A stretch of 11,261 bases of DNA from Halanaerobiales bacterium (GTDB taxonomy: Bacteria > Bacillota > Halanaerobiia > Halanaerobiales > JADQBU01). Position 1 is the first letter of the stretch; each line of letters opens with the position of its first letter. The position numbers and the translations under genes were made by a program. Shown in pieces: positions 6,828 through 11,261 of this stretch. The notes under the pieces were generated by a model. That model was not told the origin of the DNA, searched no databases, and saw only the letters and a program-made list of their open reading frames with translations. Location of the stretch: NCBI GenBank assembly GCA_016278435.1, contig JADQBU010000176.1, forward strand, positions 1 through 11,261, given 5' to 3'.

Positions 6828-8115
6828 TTCTAATCACCTCCAACATTTCGAGTAAATTGTCACATAAAAATATTTTTTTGTCCGGATTGGATTTTTTTAT
6901 ATCCTGCAGGGTAAATCCATCCAGTGTATATCCATTATCATTTAGTACAACTCCGGGAATAATAATTTCCCTGGCTTCCTTGTAATCTTTAATTTCTCTA
7001 ATGATATCTACAGCAGTTAATAGTCCAGTTACTGTCACAGTTTGTCCAAAAAATCTGTTTTCAACAGATATTATATCCAGATTGAGTGCTTTTACCCGGT
7101 TTAAATCATCTATTACAGGTTTAATAGCCTCTGCCCCCAGTTTGCCAGAAATAACACCAATCTTTCTATCTTCTACTTTTTTCGGAATCAAATACCTGTA
7201 TTCTTCAAAATCATGCCAGAACATACGGGTCAATCCTATCCCATTTTCCAGTTGTGGAAATTCTGCATAATGTTCATATTCTGGAATTTCTCTTCCTGCT
7301 AACAAATAAAATTCATCTGCAGCAAATAATCGATTTTCTCTATATTCTGAACTTAATCTCTCCTGCCAGTAATCAATCTGTTTAAGTACTTCTCCTGCAC
7401 TTTTATCATTGTATGTATCGAGGGGATAATACCCTCTACGGTGTGATGTTAAGCCAACAGGCACAACTCCTATCGATATAATCAAAGAATAGTAATCAGT
7501 TAAATCTTTAACCGTTCTGTCCAGTTCTTTCCCATCATTTATTTCAGGGCAGAGAACGATCTGCAGATTTACATTTATTCCGGCTGAAGTTAGTCTCTCT
7601 AACTGATTTATAATTCTACCGGCAGCAGGGTTATTTAACATTTTTTCTCTTAAAGCCGGGTTAGTGGTATGTACAGATATATACAGAGGGCTTAATCTCA
7701 GTTTAATAATCCGGTCGAATTCTTCTTCAGATAAATTAGTTAATGTTATATAACTGCCCTGCAGAAAAGAAAAACGGTAGTCATCATCTTTAAGCAGAAG
7801 GGTTTCCCTTAAACCTGGAGGAAGTTGGTTAACAAAACAGAATATACAATTATTTCTACACAGTTTTAATTTATCATAAATAATTCCTGAAAAACCAATT
7901 CCCAGTTTCTGATTATAATCTTTTATGACCTGATAATTTTGAAAACTTCCTTCCTGTTTTCTTGCCTTTAACACAAAATGGTTGTCAGCAGTTTCATATA
8001 AATAATCGATATAATCATTGACCGGTTTCCCGTTAATTTCTACAATTTCATCTCCCGGTTTAATTCCCAGTCTTGCTGCAATACTATCAGTTTCAACCCT
8101 GGATACTTCAACCAT
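6820..8115 (-). CDS. DUF512 family protein: PDZ plus radical-SAM-like iron-sulfur enzyme
   Basis: This 431-residue protein belongs to the DUF512 family, conserved next to der in Clostridia; no reaction is known to me. An N-terminal PDZ-like domain (about 1-60) carries ARLGIKPGDEIVEINGKPV. It is followed by a cysteine cluster C86-x3-C90-x2-C93 typical of radical SAM [4Fe-4S] sites, a YISVHTTNPALREKML segment typical of these barrels, and the C-terminal DUF512 region (about 220-430). No signal peptide is visible, so it is probably cytosolic. ATG 8115 has a GGGGGAG site upstream. It overlaps der by eight bases and starts 45 bases after the preceding DUF3189 gene. Family assignment is firm; enzymatic activity is inferred from the cysteine motif. 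Confidence 0.92.
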   Translation of the reverse strand: MVEVSRVETDSIAARLGIKPGDEIVEINGKPVNDYIDYLYETADNHFVLKARKQEGSFQNYQVIKDYNQKLGIGFSGIIYDKLKLCRNNCIFCFVNQLPPGLRETLLLKDDDYRFSFLQGSYITLTNLSEEEFDRIIKLRLSPLYISVHTTNPALREKMLNNPAAGRIINQLERLTSAGINVNLQIVLCPEINDGKELDRTVKDLTDYYSLIISIGVVPVGLTSHRRGYYPLDTYNDKSAGEVLKQIDYWQERLSSEYRENRLFAADEFYLLAGREIPEYEHYAEFPQLENGIGLTRMFWHDFEEYRYLIPKKVEDRKIGVISGKLGAEAIKPVIDDLNRVKALNLDIISVENRFFGQTVTVTGLLTAVDIIREIKDYKEAREIIIPGVVLNDNGYTLDGFTLQDIKKSNPDKKIFLCDNLLEMLEVIRND

Positions 8116-8160
8116 TTCTTTTACTCCCCCTGTATGGAGATGATATCATATTTAAGTCTA

Positions 8161-8619
8161 CTAAGCAATACCAATTTTCTTTTTGACCTTTGTTACCATC
8201 TGTACATATTTATGGTAGGTTTTTTGTAATCCATAAATTACAATATTTCTTCCAGGGAAAACCAGATTAAGTCTTTTAGATATATATCCTCCAATTTTAA
8301 CTGTTAAATTAAGATTTTTAAAGGTATTAACAATTTTCACATCTTCATCGATTTCTTCAAAATCAATTATTGACTGCAGGGAATTTTTAGAAATCTTCCG
8401 GGCTTTTCCCAGACCCAGTACATAAACTTCATTATTTTCCTTGTCTTTTCCATAATAATATAAATTACCGATTAATTTAGAGGGTATCTTATCAAAATAT
8501 GGTAGTGCCATTATTTCTCTACTGGCCGGTATCTTATCTACAGGTAGAAGTCCAGTGTGAATTGCTGCAGCCAGAACCGATGAATGAGTTCCACCATAAC
8601 AGTAATAAATTATAACCAA
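8161..8619 (-). CDS. DUF3189 family protein with intact CYGGTHSS motif
   Basis: This 152-residue protein shows the DUF3189 signature near its start: IIYYCYGGTHSS (3-14), AAAIHTGLLP (17-26) and EIMALPYFD (35-43). The conserved Cys7, His12 and His21 suggest a catalytic or metal-binding site, but no function is established. The fold looks like alternating strands and helices; there is no signal peptide or membrane span. The start is a TTG at 8619, chosen because the family motif begins two residues later; its ribosome binding site (GTTAGG) is weak. It overlaps the end of the upstream paralogue by ten bases, so translation is probably coupled. It lies within the spoIIP-to-gpsA run. Confidence 0.87.
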   Translation of the reverse strand: MVIIYYCYGGTHSSVLAAAIHTGLLPVDKIPASREIMALPYFDKIPSKLIGNLYYYGKDKENNEVYVLGLGKARKISKNSLQSIIDFEEIDEDVKIVNTFKNLNLTVKIGGYISKRLNLVFPGRNIVIYGLQKTYHKYVQMVTKVKKKIGIA

Positions 8620-9071
8620 TTATATAACCTAACCCTTCTTTTAAAATCTTTAATCTGGTTATCAAGTTTAAAAAACTCCCGTTTAATACCACGTATTATA
8701 AAATAATATTGAAGAAAATATGGTAATTTAATTTTTCCAGATAAAATTGATATTCTCATATAATTATTATAATGTGGTGATAGATTAAAATAGACAGGTC
8801 GTTCCCTTAACTTCATTACCTTGTGAAAGCTCCTGATAACCCTGCATACAATTTTTTTATACCTCTTTCGTCCGGTTATGTAAATGGTATTATTATCCTG
8901 ATCAGACCCAATATATATTAACTTCCCCTGTTGATTATTGATTACATCGAGTTTTAGCATTGTTTTATTCATAATATTTTTAAAGTCATATTTCTGTTTT
9001 TTTTCCAGATATAATAAAGCAGCAAAGAGAGCTAATATACTTGCATTTTTGTCATGGAAAATTATTTTCAT
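8610..9071 (-). CDS. Divergent DUF3189 paralogue lacking the Cys/His motif
   Basis: From ATG 9071 this gene encodes 153 residues, one more than its neighbour. The frame is open to 9122, but the internal start has an AGGTGT ribosome binding site (9078-9083) that overlaps the stop of the upstream gene. It aligns by eye with the downstream DUF3189 protein: KIIFHDKNASILALFAALLYLE replaces the motif region, and KLIYIGSDQDNNTIYITGRKRYKKI matches NLYYYGKDKENNEVYVLGLGKARKI. The conserved cysteine, GGTH and second histidine are all missing. The C-terminal half is very basic (IKREFFK, KDFKRRVR). It is probably a non-catalytic partner or a diverging duplicate. There is no frameshift or premature stop. 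Confidence 0.75.
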   Translation of the reverse strand: MKIIFHDKNASILALFAALLYLEKKQKYDFKNIMNKTMLKLDVINNQQGKLIYIGSDQDNNTIYITGRKRYKKIVCRVIRSFHKVMKLRERPVYFNLSPHYNNYMRISILSGKIKLPYFLQYYFIIRGIKREFFKLDNQIKDFKRRVRLYNWL

Positions 9072-9077
9072 AAAATA

Positions 9078-9083
9078 ACACCT
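9078..9083 (-). promoter_or_regulatory. Ribosome binding site fixing the first DUF3189 start
   Basis: AGGTGT on the minus strand lies six bases before ATG 9071 and overlaps the TAG stop of the capping-protein gene (9082-9084). It supports this start over 9122, which would add 17 residues absent from the paralogue. Confidence 0.7.
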
Positions 9084-9285
9084 AATGTTTAACAATAATT
9101 TTAACTCTATTACCCAGGTCATGTACCATCCCCAGAGTAATTCGAGCTAATAACATACTGATTTTTTCAAGTTCCTTTTCGTCTTTAACAAAAAAAATTG
9201 GAGCTCCTCCTCCAACCTTGTCTTTATTTTTTTCTTCTACAATTATAGCAATAATACTATTATTTAAACTGTATTCATCTGGCAA
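9082..9285 (-). CDS. Small 'capping complex' partner of the YIEGIA protein
   Basis: This 67-residue cytosolic-looking protein starts MPDEYSLNNSIIAIIVEEKN and contains GGGAPIFFVKDEKELEKISMLLARITLGMVHDL. The GGGAPIF-x-x-x(D/E)-(D/E) pattern and its position directly after a YIEGIA gene match the small family that I recall being named 'capping complex subunit for YIEGIA' in public annotation; the biochemical role is not known to me. The frame extends to a TTG at 9324, which would overlap the YIEGIA gene by 26 bases. I prefer the TTG at 9285, eight bases after a strong GAGGGGG site. The next gene begins ten bases after its stop. Confidence 0.8.
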   Translation of the reverse strand: MPDEYSLNNSIIAIIVEEKNKDKVGGGAPIFFVKDEKELEKISMLLARITLGMVHDLGNRVKIIVKH

Positions 9286-9293
9286 AAATGAAT

Positions 9294-9300
9294 CCCCCTC
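9294..9300 (-). promoter_or_regulatory. Ribosome binding site fixing a TTG start of the capping protein
   Basis: GAGGGGG on the minus strand overlaps the TGA stop of the YIEGIA gene (9299-9301) and lies eight bases before TTG 9285. There is no comparable site before the TTG at 9324. The only nearby ATG (in CCAGATGAA) is out of frame. Confidence 0.75.
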
Positions 9301-10189
9301 AATCTGCTGCTCTTCTTCCAGCAAAACTTTTTAATGGTTTCCTCTGGGTGCTTTCAATTATCGGTATTTTTTCAACTGCTTTCTCAATATATTTACTATC
9401 AGGTTCCTGGGGTATGATAATTATATTTAATGTACCCTCATCAATCTGCAATCTGGCCAGGGGGGTAAACTGCTGTATACCTTTATCAAGTTTAACTCCC
9501 ATTAAGATAGACAGGTCATGTAGTATGGCCTGTCTCTGCCCCAGATTGGCCAGTGAAGCCCGGGCGTTCTCATCTCTGGGAATCACCTTAATTCCTACTC
9601 CCTCTTTCCTCCATTTTTCAAGAGCTTCTTCTTCACCTATATTCATCATAATCACATCATCAATTCCAATATTATTTCCCTGTATATTCAAGGGAACAAT
9701 CTGAATTCTGGCCATATCAGAAACATGGGGGCCTGTTACAAATAAATGTAATAAATATGCCGTAATTCCCCCTCCCAGAACTGCAACAACCCAGCCCAGA
9801 TAATAATATAATATACTGGTAACTACTGCAGTTACCAGAGCCATATAGTTTCTGGCTTCAAATAACTTTGCTATCCCCTCAATATAAGCAGATCCTTTGG
9901 GGATTATTTCTGATTCTTCTATTTTTTCCATACTTTCCCGTTCCAGATTCCTGACTTCTCTGAACTGCTGAGCACCGACTGTTAAAAATGTAACCGCTAT
10001 ATATTCTTTTTCAATCAATGCTGGAAGAAATAAGGCCCCCAGAGTTGATGCGATTATCCCAATCATCAGATGAATTACATAAGAATGAGGAAAACTTGGG
10101 AATTGACGGTAATCAACCCTTAACATAAAAGCCCGGGCTAATGTACCTAACAGTAAACTTAAAATAAACATATCTCCATAAGCAAACAC
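9299..10189 (-). CDS. YIEGIA family membrane protein
   Basis: This 296-residue protein carries the name-giving motif YIEGIA at 102-107, followed by KLFEARNYMALVTAVVTS. Hydrophobic segments are seen at about 7-22, 37-58, 61-74 and 115-152 (the last long enough for two helices). They are followed by a soluble C-terminal domain (about 155-296) with GIDDVIMMNIGEEEALEKW. The family is restricted to spore formers in my knowledge and has no established biochemical function. The start is GTG 10189, which overlaps the spoIIP stop by one base (TAGTG); upstream AGAGATGAT gives partial pairing to 16S rRNA. An ATG at 10171 is possible but badly spaced. The tight fit to spoIIP and to the small capping gene suggests a role at the membrane during sporulation. 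Confidence 0.87.
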   Translation of the reverse strand: MFAYGDMFILSLLLGTLARAFMLRVDYRQFPSFPHSYVIHLMIGIIASTLGALFLPALIEKEYIAVTFLTVGAQQFREVRNLERESMEKIEESEIIPKGSAYIEGIAKLFEARNYMALVTAVVTSILYYYLGWVVAVLGGGITAYLLHLFVTGPHVSDMARIQIVPLNIQGNNIGIDDVIMMNIGEEEALEKWRKEGVGIKVIPRDENARASLANLGQRQAILHDLSILMGVKLDKGIQQFTPLARLQIDEGTLNIIIIPQEPDSKYIEKAVEKIPIIESTQRKPLKSFAGRRAAD

Positions 10190-11249
10190 TATTTATCATC
10201 TCTATTATCTATTATTTCTTTATTAAAATAACCCCTGATTCTATTCATTACTCCCTCCAGACTACCTTCATTTAAAAATAAGTAACCCATAAGAATCACA
10301 AATCCTATACCCAGAATCCAGGCCAGGGTACTAAAAGCACTACGATTTTGGCTATCACTAGCGGCAGGACGGTTAACTGCCGACAGAGCTCTGGCTATAG
10401 GTATTGAAATAAGTGAAGCACTCTTTTCTAAATTCTTTTCATAATTTAAATAAGTACCAAACTCCAGTAATAAAACCCGGGGGCCAATGCTCTGATTATA
10501 ATCACCATGTCCGTAAAAAATATCTCTGATTAAACCCGGTGTATATTTATCACTCATGGCCTTTATCTGCCGGGCAAACTTGTCATTAAGCTTATCATTG
10601 GGATTTTGTCTGCCGACAACTATTCTAACCTGAGGAACAACTTCTCCATCAACTTTAGTTAAATATTCTTCCTTATTGGGAATAGCATCTCGATGAACAT
10701 CAAAAATAGCATCCGGTTTCTCCCTGGCCAGAGCCAGAGCAGTTGCCCTTGAACGGCTATAGGCTGCACCATCCTGAGGTAGATGAAGATTGTCAGAATG
10801 CATTACCTTAATTCCTTGTTTTTCCAGATCATTGGCGAGAGCCTTTCCTATTTTATGGATATCACCCCTCCCCTCCACGACTGCTGGACCGGGTTCATAA
10901 GACTCACCATTATGTGTATGATAGATGGCAACCAGCTTTTCTTCCCCGGCAGCCAGTGGAGGTAAGGCGGCTGTTTTATTATTATCAACAAGTTCAATCT
11001 CACCGTTATCACTGGCAATGGCCTTATTTCCTTCCACACTTTCAACAATATACTCATGATTATCACGACTAATATAACGATCACCAGGAATAACACCCAT
11101 AGCTATTGTAAATATAAGGTCCCCATTCTGTTTATATACCTTCGTTATCTGGTCTTCCTGATATCCACTAAATTTTTCTTCAGCAGTAGCTGAGAATGAC
11201 ATGACTAAAATAAATATGATTATTATTACAGAAAATTTATATTTCCAAT
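10189..11249 (-). CDS. spoIIP: SpoIIP, engulfment peptidoglycan hydrolase (5' end missing)
   Basis: SpoIIP cleaves septal peptidoglycan (amidase and endopeptidase) together with SpoIID and SpoIIM to drive forespore engulfment. Counting from the internal Met at 11202, the motif YHTHNGESYEPG (94-105), DVHRD (168-172) and LLLEFGTY (244-251) mark the zinc amidase site with likely ligands H95, E100 and H170. The frame stays open above 11202 to the contig end, adding WKYKFSVIIIIFILV. With SFSATA this makes a signal peptide with an AxA-type cleavage site, so the Met at 11202 is internal and the true start is lost just beyond 11249. A second hydrophobic span at about 291-310 with a basic tail suggests C-terminal membrane anchoring. 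The final bases (11250-11261) are adapter. Confidence 0.95.
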
Positions 11250-11261
11250 AGATCGGAAGAG
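11250..11261. other. Sequencing adapter remnant (not genomic)
   Basis: The last 12 bases read AGATCGGAAGAG, the beginning of the Illumina TruSeq adapter, exactly at the contig end. A chance match of 12 specific bases at the terminus is very unlikely. The reading frame of spoIIP runs into it without a stop, so an automatic translation beyond 11249 would be spurious. Confidence 0.93.

Noticed and set aside
9072..9122. Extension of the first DUF3189 gene to 9122
   Set aside because: It would overlap the capping gene by 41 bases and add 17 residues not found in the paralogue; ATG 9071 has a well-placed ribosome binding site.
9286..9324. Extension of the capping protein to a TTG at 9324
   Set aside because: It overlaps the YIEGIA gene and lacks a ribosome binding site, while TTG 9285 follows GAGGGGG at good spacing.
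9288..9704. Plus-strand open frame of 138 codons
   Set aside because: It is antisense to the well-supported YIEGIA gene, with no ribosome binding site evidence and a composition typical of a shadow frame (Ser/Pro/Ile-rich).
1..11261. CRISPR arrays, prophage, insertion sequences, toxin-antitoxin or defence genes
   Set aside because: No repeated spacer units, transposase or integrase motifs, or terminal repeats were seen; nearly all sequence is covered by conserved chromosomal genes in a conserved order.

Overview
The window is an AT-rich contig end from an endospore-forming, low-GC Gram-positive bacterium. SpoIIP, SpoIVA, a YIEGIA-family membrane protein and DUF3189 proteins all point to sporulating Firmicutes, and the gene order is the one known from Clostridia-grade organisms. 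A halanaerobial or related anaerobe would fit, but that is inference. All thirteen genes lie on the minus strand, so transcription runs from high to low coordinates. There are no tRNA or rRNA genes, CRISPR arrays or insertion sequences.

In transcription order, the first block (about 11249 to 3870) is a tightly packed, probably co-transcribed run: spoIIP (5' end lost at the contig end), a YIEGIA-family membrane protein, its small 'capping' partner, two tandem DUF3189 proteins, a PDZ/radical-SAM-like DUF512 protein, der, plsY and gpsA. Neighbours overlap by a few bases or are separated by at most 45 bases. The block mixes sporulation functions (engulfment hydrolase, uncharacterised sporulation-linked membrane proteins) with essential housekeeping genes (50S ribosome assembly and phospholipid synthesis). 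spoIVA follows after 155 bases that contain a good candidate sigma-E promoter, and ends at a strong intrinsic terminator. hup (HU protein) is a separate unit with its own terminator. The der, gpsA, spoIVA, hup order is also that of Bacillus subtilis.

The last block (1527 to 1) is a potassium-transport pair: a TrkA-type regulatory protein with two degenerate nucleotide-binding folds, then the first 50 codons of trkH running off the window. An inverted repeat between the two genes would cover the trkH ribosome binding site.

Main points for a reader: the last 12 bases (11250-11261) match the Illumina TruSeq adapter and are not genomic. SpoIIP's apparent ATG at 11202 lies inside a signal peptide, so the gene is truncated. 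Several starts (trkA, first DUF3189, capping protein) should be moved inward on ribosome-binding-site evidence. The least understood part is the YIEGIA, capping protein and paired DUF3189 module between the engulfment enzyme and the ribosome-assembly GTPase.
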